Translations under genes and position numbers: made by a program
Notes under the pieces: model-generated
What the model was told of the DNA's origin: nothing
Databases searched by the model: none
What the model saw: the letters and a program-made list of their open reading frames with translations, nothing else
Shown here: one piece after another, positions 54,446-63,293 of the stretch
Position numbering within the stretch: the stretch's first letter is position 1
Layout of the letters: each line of letters begins with the position of its first letter
Source of the DNA: Permianibacter aggregans
Lineage (GTDB): Bacteria; Pseudomonadota; Gammaproteobacteria; Enterobacterales; Permianibacteraceae
Direction of reading: 5' to 3'
NCBI RefSeq assembly: GCF_009756665.1
Contig: NZ_CP037953.1
Span: forward strand, 2,108,001-2,172,000
Length of the DNA: 64,000 nucleotides

Positions 54446-54778
54446 TCAATCTTCGGAGATAGCAAACCGCTGCCACACCTCATAATCACTATCTCGCGCA
54501 TCGACAAGCTCAAAACCGACCGCGAAGCCCTCACCTTCCGGTCGGCACCACCTGAGTTCGGCAACCAGCAGAAAATGGATTTTTGGTTCGCCGGCCTCGA
54601 TCACCACATGCAGTATCGCGCCCTGATCGAGTGCGACCGGCACCTGGGCACGAAAGCCACCGGCGGAGATATCGTCAGTTTGCGTTTCCAATTGCTGACC
54701 GTCGCGGAACAGCAAGCGGATATAGGCTTTTTCGTTGCGTGCCAGACGGGCGTGCTGGCGTTTTTCCTGGTATCTCAT
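54446..54778 (-). CDS. PilZ-domain protein
   Basis: 110-residue single-domain PilZ protein, a likely receptor for cyclic di-GMP. The start at ATG 54778 begins RYQEKRQHARLARNEKA, in which the RxxxR loop is visible, followed by the DISAGG (DxSxxG) motif about 30 residues later; both motifs are needed for ligand binding. The product probably regulates motility, polysaccharide or another output through protein contact. It is separated from the DUF1631-like gene, on the same strand, by a hairpin-rich stretch. Confidence 0.87.
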   Translation of the reverse strand: MRYQEKRQHARLARNEKAYIRLLFRDGQQLETQTDDISAGGFRAQVPVALDQGAILHVVIEAGEPKIHFLLVAELRWCRPEGEGFAVGFELVDARDSDYEVWQRFAISED

Positions 54779-54833
54779 AATCCTAGAAGCCGCAGTTGGA
54801 CGCAGTGCAGAGTGCACGTCGACGAAGGCGAGA

Positions 54834-55008
54834 AAAATCCGCTTGGAGCGGATTTTCGCGCCAGCCCCGAAGGGATTTGGCGCAGGGAAGCGCCAAACAC
54901 AAGGCGCCCACCGGAGCGAGGGTTATTCTCCTCGCGAGGGCGAGCGGGAAACCAGCACAGTACCAGTGTACTGTGCGCCCGCGCAGCGCCTTGCGCTCTG
55001 CGCAAGGC
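54834..55008. repeat. Chain of perfect hairpins
   Basis: Successive inverted repeats: AAAATCCGC/GCGGATTTT (54834-54856), TTTGGCGC/GCGCCAAA (54876-54897), GCGAGG/CCTCGC (54916-54935), GCACAGTAC/GTACTGTGC (54955-54976) and GCCTTGCGC/GCGCAAGGC (54988-55008), with loops of 3-8 bases. The 383-bp gap 54779-55161 has no credible gene; overlapping open frames in many phases reflect GC-rich palindromes. It may be a dispersed repeat family or a structured RNA. Confidence 0.7.
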
Positions 55009-55161
55009 CGGACAGGTAACGCGGTATCGCCGAGTCGGCGCGCGCTATCCACTGCGGAGCGGCTCAGCCACTGACTAAACCTCGGAACAAACAAGAATCT
55101 TTTCATACTCATCGCCATATCCTATTGCTTGCAGCGACCAACGGCGGTTTTTAGGATCAAG

Positions 55162-56808
55162 TTACTGCCAGTTTTTCAGATGTTCACGCCGACCCTGCAC
55201 CAGTGTTGCCAGCGCGTCGTCGAGCACACGACCATAATCCTGCACGCTGGCTTTTTGATCAGCCAGCATCTCTGCGACCGATGTCGCGGTTGCCTGCAGT
55301 ACTTTTTTGCCTTCAGCGTTGACAAATACCAGCTCGTTCGAGCGGTTCAAGATAAACGCCAGTTGCGCTTTTTCTTTCAAAGTGTCGGTATTCAGTTGTA
55401 ACCAGGCGCCCGGTTGCAGACGCTGCACATCGCTTAAACATTCGGCCAGCAGACGCGCGCGAGCCTGTTCTTTGGCGCGGGCGGCGACCTCTGCCTGGCG
55501 ACGTTCGCGCTCGGCAGCGAGTTTTGCTTGCGCTTTTTCCATGGCCGTCTTTTGCAGCGCAATTTTTTCCGCCTCATTGCGCGCTTCGGCTTCAGCTTTT
55601 TCGCTATGCAGACGAGCCAATTGCTCTTCCAATTGTTCCAAGAGCGATTGCTGCCATTGCAAAAAGAACGGGCGCGGGTCGATCAATCGCGTGCGCTGTG
55701 CCGCGAACGCATCGGCCAATTGTTCGGTACTGAAACTGGCGATGCGCAAACCGGATAAATTGGCAAACAGGTAATGGCCTTGATGCAGGTCCTTGTCGAT
55801 CAAACGCGCCCGCACTGGTTTGCCATTGGCTTCGGTAACCACCCAATCGCCAACGCGAATCGCGCGCGCTTTCAGCAAGGCATCATCGGTGAACATCCAT
55901 TCGCGGTGATCGCTGGCGCCGAGATCGAGATGCGCTGCCGGCAAGCTGGGCCGATAGCCGCTGAGTAGCGCCAGCGCATACTCATCCCATTGTTCGACAA
56001 AGCGGTCGAGCGCAGCCGCGTTGTGATGGATTTCGCCGAACCATTCGCGCAATTGCGCTTGCGGTTCGGAAATGCGTTGCCGATATTCGCTGCGCAAGGA
56101 TTCGCTTTCCGCTTCGCTGAGACTCCAGATGATCGCGATCAGCAGCTCCTGCAGTTTTTGCCAGCGCTCGCTGTTACTGCCGTGTTGAACATGAGCCACC
56201 TGCAGCAGTTTGCGAAAATCGTTTTCCAAGAATTCGACGGCAAAGGCCGGCAACGTGCGCTCGCCCAACTGTTGTTGCAACAAGCTGTCAACGCCAACGC
56301 GAGCATCGGCGAGTTTCCATTGCTCGCGTTCTTTTTGAATCAGTTGCTGCTCGCGAACTTTCAGATCCTGCTGGTATTGGCGCAATGACTGGGCAAACTG
56401 TTCGCTGATTTTCTCCAGCTGCGACAAATCGGTGGCGGCTTTTTGTAGCGCGGCCGGCACCAGATCGATGATGGTTTTGGCATTGCGGCCAGAAAAATCA
56501 TCGACACCGCGCACGGCGCCGACCAGCATTTCGCCAAAACGTCTTACCGGGTGGGTTTGATCGCGCCAGAGCAGCACGCCCTGCTGCTGCACGCGCACGA
56601 CCAGCATCGGCAAATCCCGCAGCAGCTCTTGGGCCAGAGGGTCGAGATCCGCCTGCTGCTGTAGACAATGGCGCACGGATTCGTCGAGTAAGCGCACCTG
56701 GAACGCCTGCCAAACTGGTGAGTGGGCCATTTCCGGCACAGCGAGACCCATCAGGCCGGCGGCCTGTTCCAGTAATGGGCTAATGGTCTGGCTGAGATCG
56801 GCAATCAT
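55162..56808 (-). CDS. DUF1631-like protein
   Basis: 548-residue cytoplasmic protein that resembles the DUF1631 family: HPVRRFGEMLVGAV early, FAVEFLENDFRKLLQVAHVQ in the middle, and a C-terminal segment LQPGAWLQL...NELVFVNAEGKKVL that matches the end of that family. A long charged coiled coil (about residues 400-460, rich in Ala/Glu/Lys/Arg) precedes that segment. Relatives are found beside cyclic-di-GMP genes, and here a PilZ gene follows on the same strand. Start ATG 56808 has AGG seven bases upstream; the frame continues 17 codons further without similarity. The biochemical role is unknown. Confidence 0.65.
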   Translation of the reverse strand: MIADLSQTISPLLEQAAGLMGLAVPEMAHSPVWQAFQVRLLDESVRHCLQQQADLDPLAQELLRDLPMLVVRVQQQGVLLWRDQTHPVRRFGEMLVGAVRGVDDFSGRNAKTIIDLVPAALQKAATDLSQLEKISEQFAQSLRQYQQDLKVREQQLIQKEREQWKLADARVGVDSLLQQQLGERTLPAFAVEFLENDFRKLLQVAHVQHGSNSERWQKLQELLIAIIWSLSEAESESLRSEYRQRISEPQAQLREWFGEIHHNAAALDRFVEQWDEYALALLSGYRPSLPAAHLDLGASDHREWMFTDDALLKARAIRVGDWVVTEANGKPVRARLIDKDLHQGHYLFANLSGLRIASFSTEQLADAFAAQRTRLIDPRPFFLQWQQSLLEQLEEQLARLHSEKAEAEARNEAEKIALQKTAMEKAQAKLAAERERRQAEVAARAKEQARARLLAECLSDVQRLQPGAWLQLNTDTLKEKAQLAFILNRSNELVFVNAEGKKVLQATATSVAEMLADQKASVQDYGRVLDDALATLVQGRREHLKNWQ

Positions 56809-56968
56809 CGGGCCTGCCGATCCGGCTCGGCGTGTGGATTGAGAAAAGGCATGACCCAAGCGTAGACAGAAAATCGAGGCTTGGCGTGTGAAGCGGGTCG
56901 TGAAAATAGCCGAAGCACGGTAATGGCTATAAGATCACTGGCCGTGTCTTCATGAATTGACTCTACCA

Positions 56969-57595
56969 ATGTCCTTGCGCCCTTTCCTGCTTGATGCTTG
57001 CCAGCAAATGGTTTTGCCGGTTTCCGATAACCAGGCCGACCGGTTGTTGGCACTGCTTGAGGCGCTGATGAAATGGAACACGGCATTCAACCTGACCGCG
57101 ATTCGCGAGCCGAAACAAGCGCTGATCCTGCACGTGCTCGATTCGCTGAGTGTACTGCCGCAGGTTGGTGACGGCGCCTTGCTGGATGTCGGCACCGGTC
57201 CCGGCTTTCCGGCGCTGCCGCTGGCAATCATGCGGCCGGAGCTTAACGTCACGGCGCTGGACAGCAACGGCAAGAAAATTCGTTTTATCCGTCAGATCAG
57301 CCATGAACTTGGGCTTGGCAATATCACGCCGGTGCAAGCCCGGGTCGAAGCCCATCAGGGCCAGTACCAACAAATCGTCTCGCGCGCGTTCAGCGAGCTG
57401 GCGCCGTTCGTGCAAATCAGTGAACACCTGCTGGCGCCGGGCGGAGTTTGGCTGGCAATGAAAAGCCAACGCGCCGACGAAGAACGCGAACAGCTTGGTG
57501 CCGCCTATCGCTGCGAAACCATCGAACTGCAGGTGCCGGGGCTCGATGCCTACCGCTGCCTGGTTCGGGTGCAGCGCGCCACAGAAAATTCATGA
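56969..57595 (+). CDS. rsmG: 16S rRNA (guanine-N7)-methyltransferase RsmG
   Basis: Methylates G527 of 16S rRNA using S-adenosylmethionine. 208 residues, as in E. coli (207). The N-terminal helix KWNTAFNLTAIREP and SAM-binding DVGTGPGFPALPLAI are diagnostic; ALDSNGKKIRFIRQI and SRAFSELAPFV follow. ATG 56969 is preferred; a TTG four codons upstream is possible. It is divergent from the DUF1631 gene and precedes parA by 259 bases, a spacing that leaves room for a separate parAB promoter. Confidence 0.97.
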   Translation: MSLRPFLLDACQQMVLPVSDNQADRLLALLEALMKWNTAFNLTAIREPKQALILHVLDSLSVLPQVGDGALLDVGTGPGFPALPLAIMRPELNVTALDSNGKKIRFIRQISHELGLGNITPVQARVEAHQGQYQQIVSRAFSELAPFVQISEHLLAPGGVWLAMKSQRADEEREQLGAAYRCETIELQVPGLDAYRCLVRVQRATENS

Positions 57596-57854
57596 CAATT
57601 TTTGACCGCTAGCCATGGTGGCAGCGGGTTTCGCCTACCACGATATCTGGTAGCGGCTCACGCTAAGCTCTTGATCGCCATGGGTATCAAACCGGCGTTT
57701 GCGTGGAACATCAGGATTGGAGCGCGGCCGGCGATACGGTACCCTATCCGGTCCTTGGCGGTAGGCCGTTCGATCACCGCCGTACCGGTTCAATCAGAAA
57801 CCGGTTTCACGCCGCGCCGAGCGCGGAGCAAGCACAGGTATTCGGAGAACTTTA

Positions 57855-58646
57855 GTGGGTCGCATCATCGCGGTTGCCAATCAGAAAGGTGGCGTCGGCA
57901 AAACCACCACCAGCATCAACCTCGCAGCCAGCCTGGCGGCGACCAAACGCAACGTGCTGCTGATCGATCTGGATCCGCAGGGCAACGCGACGATGGGCAG
58001 CGGCGTCAATAAGCATGGTTTGCAGGCCACCGTTTACGACGTGCTGATGGGCGATATCGACGCCCGCGACGCCATTATTCCCGGCACCAACGGCGGTTAC
58101 GATTTGCTGCCGGCCAACCAGGAGCTGACCGCGGCCGAAGTGCACCTGCTGGAAACCGAACAACGCGAACACCGCTTGCAAAAAGCGCTGGTCAGCATCG
58201 CTGATGACTACCACTACATCTACATTGATTGCCCGCCCAGTTTGAACATGCTGACCGTCAACGCGCTAGTTGCCGCGCATTCAGTATTGATTCCAATGCA
58301 ATGCGAATACTTCGCGCTCGAAGGCATCAGCGCGCTGCTGCAAACCGTCGATCAAATTCGCGAAGCGCTGAACCCCGACCTGCATATCGAAGGCGTGCTG
58401 CGCACGATGTTCGACCCGCGCAACAATCTGGCTGGTGACGTCGCCCAACAATTACAAGACCATTTCGGCGAACGCCTGTACAACACCATTATTCCGCGCA
58501 ACGTGCGCCTGGCCGAAGCGCCTTCGCATGGCTTGCCGGCACTCGTTTACGACAAACTTTCCTCCGGTTCAAAAGCGTACCTGACGCTGGCGGGTGAAGT
58601 GCTGCGTCGGGACAAAGTGCCGTTCTCGGAAATTACCGCGCAATAA
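57855..58646 (+). CDS. parA: Chromosome-partitioning ATPase ParA (Soj)
   Basis: Walker-type ATPase that binds DNA non-specifically and moves ParB-parS complexes to segregate the origin. 263 residues. It has the deviant Walker A KGGVGKTTTSINLA near the N-terminus, switch I/II segments LLIDLDPQGNAT and YIYIDCPPSLNML, and no N-terminal HTH, as in chromosomal ParA. The start is GTG 57855. Its target parS sites are about 30 kb to the left, inside recF. parB follows after 73 bases. Confidence 0.97.
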   Translation: MGRIIAVANQKGGVGKTTTSINLAASLAATKRNVLLIDLDPQGNATMGSGVNKHGLQATVYDVLMGDIDARDAIIPGTNGGYDLLPANQELTAAEVHLLETEQREHRLQKALVSIADDYHYIYIDCPPSLNMLTVNALVAAHSVLIPMQCEYFALEGISALLQTVDQIREALNPDLHIEGVLRTMFDPRNNLAGDVAQQLQDHFGERLYNTIIPRNVRLAEAPSHGLPALVYDKLSSGSKAYLTLAGEVLRRDKVPFSEITAQ

Positions 58647-58719
58647 AAGGCGCGATCAGGGAAGACAGAACGACGTCCATTTGCACACAGTTTGATTTCG
58701 TATTGAAGGCTTTTACATC

Positions 58720-59619
58720 ATGGCAGTGAAAAAACGGGGACTCGGCACCGGCCTGTCCGCGCTGATTGGTCAGAACACCGCGCAGGCACTCTCGACCGGC
58801 AAAACCCTTTCCGAAACCGACGGCGAATTGCGCAAATTACCGGTGGAGTTTTTGCAACCGGGCCGCTACCAGCCACGCCGGGTAATGACCGAAGACGCGC
58901 TGAACGAACTGGCCGACTCGATTAAGGCCCAGGGCCTGATCCAGCCAATCGTCGTGCGCAAAATCGGCGACCAGAAATTCGAAATCATCGCCGGTGAACG
59001 TCGTTGGCGCGCCTCACAACGCGCCGGCCTGATGGAAGTGCCAGCGCTGGTCAAGGAGGTGTCCGAACAGGGCGCCGCGGCGATGGCGCTGATCGAAAAC
59101 ATGCAGCGCGAAGATCTGAACTGCATCGAAGAAGCACTCGGCCTGCAACGCCTGATCCACGAATTTCAATTAACCCAAGAACAAGCCGCCGGCGCCGTCG
59201 GCAAATCACGCGTCAGCGTTACGAACTTATTGCGTTTGTTGCACTTGCATGATGACGTCAAGACCTTGCTGGAGCGCGGCGATATCGAAATGGGCCACGC
59301 CCGCGCGATGCTCTCGCTCGACAAAAACCAGCAACCAGAAATCGCCCGCGACGTCGCCGGCAAACAACTGACCGTACGCGAAACCGAAAAACTGGTGCGC
59401 CGACTGCTCAATCCTTCCGCAGCGAAAACCGAACACAAACCGGTCAAAAACGCCGACATCGATCGCCTGCAAAAACAATTGGCCGAACATCTGGGTGCGC
59501 CAGTGAAAATCGAACACGGTCCGAAAAAAGCCGGGCGTTTGGTGATTCCTTACAGCTCGCTTGAACAATTGGATGGCGTATTGGAAAAACTTGGCTTGAA
59601 GGAAAGCGAAGAGTTTTAA
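58720..59619 (+). CDS. parB: Chromosome-partitioning protein ParB (Spo0J)
   Basis: CTP-dependent DNA clamp that loads at parS. 299 residues. The N-terminal KKRGLGTGLSALIG is the ParA-stimulating peptide. The CTP-binding GERRWRASQRAGL and ENMQREDLN boxes are intact, and the HTH (TQEQAAGAVGKSRVSVTNLL) reads parS. The C-terminal dimer domain ends LKESEEF. ATG 58720 has GAAGG upstream. Confidence 0.97.
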   Translation: MAVKKRGLGTGLSALIGQNTAQALSTGKTLSETDGELRKLPVEFLQPGRYQPRRVMTEDALNELADSIKAQGLIQPIVVRKIGDQKFEIIAGERRWRASQRAGLMEVPALVKEVSEQGAAAMALIENMQREDLNCIEEALGLQRLIHEFQLTQEQAAGAVGKSRVSVTNLLRLLHLHDDVKTLLERGDIEMGHARAMLSLDKNQQPEIARDVAGKQLTVRETEKLVRRLLNPSAAKTEHKPVKNADIDRLQKQLAEHLGAPVKIEHGPKKAGRLVIPYSSLEQLDGVLEKLGLKESEEF

Positions 59620-59648
59620 GCGTCAACGAGGTAAAGAGAGAACCGATT

Positions 59649-60134
59649 TTGAGAATACTCGGAGTAGTCGGCCTCTCTTTTATCCTGTTTTCTTATGCTT
59701 GCTGGGCGCTGGATCCCCAGAGTAGCCAGAAAAGCCGAGACAAGGCTGAACATATTCAAGGGCTGCAAGCAGAGCTCGACAGCTATCAACTAAATCATTC
59801 AAGGCCCTCTGGTACGCTATTTCTTTCTCGTAGCAATCCGGGAGAGCATCTGGAGTACATAGAAAGCTGCCTCTCGAGATTTTTCGATACCTTCAATAAC
59901 ACTAATCACATCGTTGACGTGCCAGACGGGCAAGTCGTGATGGCGACAGAAATTACCCACGATGGTCGAGTCGAGAGCGTGAGAGTTCTGGAAAGACCTC
60001 AAGAAAGAGGCGAGCTTGTGAAAGCGGCAATACTGAAATCCTCTCCACTGCCATTACTACCGGAAAGCGTCTCGTCAAAGTACGCGACATTGACATTAAT
60101 CAGCGCTATAAAGCTCGAAAACAACAAAGAATAG
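59649..60134 (+). CDS. Secreted TonB-C-like protein
   Basis: 161-residue exported protein starting at TTG 59649 with signal peptide LGVVGLSFILFSYACWA. The C-terminal ~80 residues (GQVVMATEITHDGRVESVRV, then LVKAAILKSSPLPLLPE) fit the TonB/TolA C-terminal domain pattern, but there is no membrane anchor or Pro-rich spacer. It may be a periplasmic partner of a Tol/Ton system. It starts 30 bases after parB and may be read from the same transcript. The TTG start and AT-rich codon use suggest later acquisition. Confidence 0.6.
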   Translation: MRILGVVGLSFILFSYACWALDPQSSQKSRDKAEHIQGLQAELDSYQLNHSRPSGTLFLSRSNPGEHLEYIESCLSRFFDTFNNTNHIVDVPDGQVVMATEITHDGRVESVRVLERPQERGELVKAAILKSSPLPLLPESVSSKYATLTLISAIKLENNKE

Positions 60135-60627
60135 ACAGGAGAGAGCTTCTTCATCAGAAGCACCAAGGTTGAAGAATGATTTGTCGAAGCATCAACTATC
60201 GAAAAGAAAAAACGGGGTCCCCGTCTGCGCCAGCCGGCAGCGGCATGATGTAAGCCGGGTACAACCGCAGGGACAGCGGTTGTAGCGCTGTTGAGGCATG
60301 GATGCCGAGTCAGCGCGGCCCGAGCTGGAATCATGTCGATGCCGGAACGGCTTAGTCGAAGCTAATAAGCTTTTCTGGCGCAGTTGGGGCGCGCTTCTCT
60401 TTGAGTACTTTCTCTTGCGCGAACAAGAGAAAGTACTTTGCCCGCCGGGGCGAGACCCGGCAAAGGTGGGAGCCGAAAGCTCTGTTCGAGAGATCGAAAG
60501 CTTTGATAGGTGATTCCTGGATTTCCGCCTTCGCGGGAATGACCCCTTAAAAACCTGATAACATCCCCCATCAATCAAATCCCCAACCGCCAGCCAGGCG
60601 GAACTAAAACAACAGGAGACCAGCACC
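60135..60627. repeat. Hairpin-rich intergenic repeat
   Basis: 493 bp without a convincing gene. ACAACCGC/GCGGTTGT (60261-60283) and a perfect 14-bp stem AGTACTTTCTCTTG/CAAGAGAAAGTACT (60404-60437, loop CGCGAA) lie here, along with a GGATTTCCGCCTTCGCGGGA palindrome near 60520, a form common as a dispersed repeat in proteobacteria. Translations from several frames look like repeat-derived pseudo-proteins. The promoter of the following symporter gene must lie near the end. Confidence 0.65.
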
Positions 60628-61896
60628 GTGCAGGCACAAAGCGCCCATAAACTCAGCGTCCACATTCTGATTGCGATGGGCCTGGCGATCGTCGCCGGTG
60701 CGGTATTGAAGGGCGTCGTAGCACCAGACAGTGTGTTTGCCATCAATGTTATCGATGGCGCTTTCAACGCCATTGGCCAAATCTTTATCCGCAGTCTGCA
60801 ACTGCTGGTCATTCCATTGGTATTCGTTTCACTGGTCTGCGGCACCAGTTCGTTGACCGATATCGCGCAGCTCGGTCGCATCGGCGGCAAGGCGCTCGGG
60901 CTGTATATGTTGACCACCGCTGCGGCGATTACGTTGGCCATCGTCTTTGCGTTGCTGTTCTCTCCCGGTAAAGGCGTTGCGCTGGAAGCGGGCGATTTCG
61001 ATGTAAAGGCGAGCCCATCAATGTGGGATGTGCTGATCAACATCATGCCGAAAAATCCGATAGAAGCGATGGCCGAAGGCAATATGCTGCAGGTCATTCT
61101 GTTTTCGGTATTGCTCGGTATCGCCATTTCCCAGAGTGGCAACGCCGGCAAACGGCTCAATGAATTTTTTGAAGACTGGAACACCGTTATTCTGAAACTG
61201 GTGCATATCCTGGTGATGCTGGCGCCATACGGCGTGTTCTGTTTGCTGACTCGCGTTGTTTATCAATTAGGTCTCGATGCCATTGCCCCACTGGCGAAAT
61301 ACTTCGGTACTGTACTGTTTGCCTTACTGATTCAACTGCTCGTGATTTATCCGGCGTTGGTTACGGTTCTTGCGCGCGCCAACCCGGTACCGTTTTTAAG
61401 CAAAATGAAAGGCGCCTGGATTTTTGCCTTTTCGACCGCATCGAGTAACGCAACCTTGCCGATTACCTTGTCGACGGTACGCGAAAAACTCGGTGTATCG
61501 AACCGGATTGCTTCGTTCTCGGTGCCGCTGGGTGCGACGATCAATATGGACGGCACGGCGATCATGCAGGGGGTTGCAACGGTATTTATCGCGCAAGTCT
61601 ATGGCATCGACCTGACGATGACGCAAATCCTGACCGTGATCGCCACGGCGACGCTGGCTTCCATTGGCACCGCCGGGGTGCCCGGCGTCGGCTTGATTAT
61701 GCTGACCCTGGTTCTGCAACAGGTCGGCTTGCCAATTGAAGGCATTGCCATGATCATCGGCATCGATCGTTTGCTGGACATGAGTCGCACGGCTGTCAAT
61801 ATTACCGGCGATGCCGCCGTTGCCTGTATCGTCGCGAATTCGGAAAATGAGTTCGACCGGGAAACCTTCAATGACCCGAAGGCCGGAGAAGATTGA
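60628..61896 (+). CDS. Dicarboxylate/amino acid:cation symporter (DAACS family), first copy
   Basis: 422-residue secondary transporter of the GltP/DctA type, importing glutamate, aspartate or C4-dicarboxylates with Na+ or H+. Eight transmembrane helices plus two re-entrant hairpins are expected. The serine-rich hairpin AFSTASSNATLPIT and the substrate/cation site NMDGTAIMQG are present, as are the motif GVPGVG and the helix-8 DRLLDMSRTAVNITGD. Start GTG 60628 follows ACAGGAG. A terminator lies after the stop, and a paralogous gene follows. Substrate cannot be assigned from the sequence. Confidence 0.9.
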   Translation: MQAQSAHKLSVHILIAMGLAIVAGAVLKGVVAPDSVFAINVIDGAFNAIGQIFIRSLQLLVIPLVFVSLVCGTSSLTDIAQLGRIGGKALGLYMLTTAAAITLAIVFALLFSPGKGVALEAGDFDVKASPSMWDVLINIMPKNPIEAMAEGNMLQVILFSVLLGIAISQSGNAGKRLNEFFEDWNTVILKLVHILVMLAPYGVFCLLTRVVYQLGLDAIAPLAKYFGTVLFALLIQLLVIYPALVTVLARANPVPFLSKMKGAWIFAFSTASSNATLPITLSTVREKLGVSNRIASFSVPLGATINMDGTAIMQGVATVFIAQVYGIDLTMTQILTVIATATLASIGTAGVPGVGLIMLTLVLQQVGLPIEGIAMIIGIDRLLDMSRTAVNITGDAAVACIVANSENEFDRETFNDPKAGED

Positions 61897-61922
61897 AATT
61901 GACCTGCAATAAATCATTACTG

Positions 61923-61951
61923 CGCCGCTTCCGTTCCGAAGCGGCGTTTTT
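61923..61951 (+). terminator. Terminator after the first symporter gene
   Basis: CGCCGCTTC (61923-61931), loop CGTTCC, GAAGCGGCG (61938-61946), then TTTTT: a strong rho-independent terminator, so the two symporter genes are probably separate transcripts. Confidence 0.88.
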
Positions 61952-61975
61952 GTATCGGCACCTGTAGGTGGAAGA

Positions 61976-63262
61976 ATGAGCTCTGGCAATAAACTGACTA
62001 AATGGATTCTCATAGCACTGGTCGCCGGCATTGTCTTCGGTTATGTGCTGAATAGGTTTTCTTCCGACACCGCTGTTTGGGTCGAGTATTTTTCGCTGAT
62101 CACGACAATGTTCCTGCGTCTGATCAAAATGATTATCGCGCCGTTGGTGTTCGCGACCTTGACGGTTGGTATCGCCAAGATGGGTGATGTCAACACGGTA
62201 GGCCGTATCGGATTTAAAGCCTTTGTTTGGTTTGTTGGTGCCTCACTGGTTTCACTGACGTTGGGCCTGATTCTGGTCAATCTCTTTCAGCCTGGCATCG
62301 ACACCGGAATAGAATTACCAGACGCCGCTGCAACTAGCGGTTTGGCTACTCATTCGCTCAGCTTAAAAGAATTCATCACCCATTTGATTCCGACCAGCAT
62401 CGCCGATGGCATGGCGAAAAATGAAATCCTGCAGATCGTGGTGTTCTCGGTGTTCTTTGGTGTTGCTTGTGCCGGTGTTGGCGAACGCGCCACGGTGCTG
62501 GTCGATGCACTCGAAGGGCTTTCTTATGTGATGCTGAAATTCACGATGCTGGTCATGTGGTTCGCACCGGTCGCCGTGTTTGCGGCGGTGTCGGCGGCGC
62601 TGGCAAAAAGTGGTTTGAGTGTGCTGGTCACTTACGGGACTTTCATGTTGGAGTTTTTCTTCGCGATTGGTCTGCTTTGGTTACTACTGTTCGTTGCTGC
62701 CTGGGCCGTGCTGCGTAATCGCGCTTGGCGCTTATTCCGTTCAGTACGCGAACCAACGATGCTGGCATTCGCCACCGCCTCCAGCGAAGCAGCTTATCCG
62801 AAAACGCTGGCTCAGTTGGAGAAGTTTGGTTGCAGCAACCGTGTCGCGTCATTCGTGTTGCCGCTCGGTTATTCATTCAACCTCGATGGTTCGATGATGT
62901 ACTGCACCTTTGCGACGATGTTTATCGCGCAAGCTTATGGCATTGAGTTGTCGCTCGGCACGCAAATCACCATGCTGCTGGTGCTGATGGTCACCTCAAA
63001 AGGCATGGCCGGTGTGCCGCGCGCATCGCTGGTCGTTATCGCCGCAACGCTGGTGCAATTCAATATTCCGGAAGCCGGATTGCTGTTGTTACTCGGTATC
63101 GATCATTTCCTCGATATGGCGCGCTCGGCGACCAACGTCATTGGCAACAGCGTTGCCACAGCCGTTGTTTCAAAATGGGAAGGCCAGTTGAGGGAGGAAA
63201 ATGCGCTCAACCCTGAGTTACAACAGGCCATGGATCCGTCGGTGCCGCATAAAGACGCGTAA
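61976..63262 (+). CDS. Dicarboxylate/amino acid:cation symporter (DAACS family), second copy
   Basis: 428-residue paralogue of the preceding transporter. The core motifs are altered: AFATASSEAAYPKT replaces the serine-rich hairpin, and NLDGSMMYCTFATMF replaces NMDGTAIMQG, so the substrate may differ. The conserved DHFLDMARSATNVIGN helix 8 is intact. ATG 61976 is the start. The terminator just upstream separates it from the first copy, so the pair looks like an old duplication with divergence rather than one operon. Confidence 0.9.
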   Translation: MSSGNKLTKWILIALVAGIVFGYVLNRFSSDTAVWVEYFSLITTMFLRLIKMIIAPLVFATLTVGIAKMGDVNTVGRIGFKAFVWFVGASLVSLTLGLILVNLFQPGIDTGIELPDAAATSGLATHSLSLKEFITHLIPTSIADGMAKNEILQIVVFSVFFGVACAGVGERATVLVDALEGLSYVMLKFTMLVMWFAPVAVFAAVSAALAKSGLSVLVTYGTFMLEFFFAIGLLWLLLFVAAWAVLRNRAWRLFRSVREPTMLAFATASSEAAYPKTLAQLEKFGCSNRVASFVLPLGYSFNLDGSMMYCTFATMFIAQAYGIELSLGTQITMLLVLMVTSKGMAGVPRASLVVIAATLVQFNIPEAGLLLLLGIDHFLDMARSATNVIGNSVATAVVSKWEGQLREENALNPELQQAMDPSVPHKDA

Positions 63263-63293
63263 CACTGACGGAATCGATAGTTAAGGAGGCTTT

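Noticed and set aside
54783..55118. Several overlapping open frames in the hairpin chain
   Set aside because: Open in many phases on both strands because of GC-rich palindromes; no start sites or family matches.
57602..58012. 136-codon plus-strand frame covering the rsmG-parA gap
   Set aside because: Overlaps the start of parA in another frame; the translation is low-complexity and rich in Arg/Gln.
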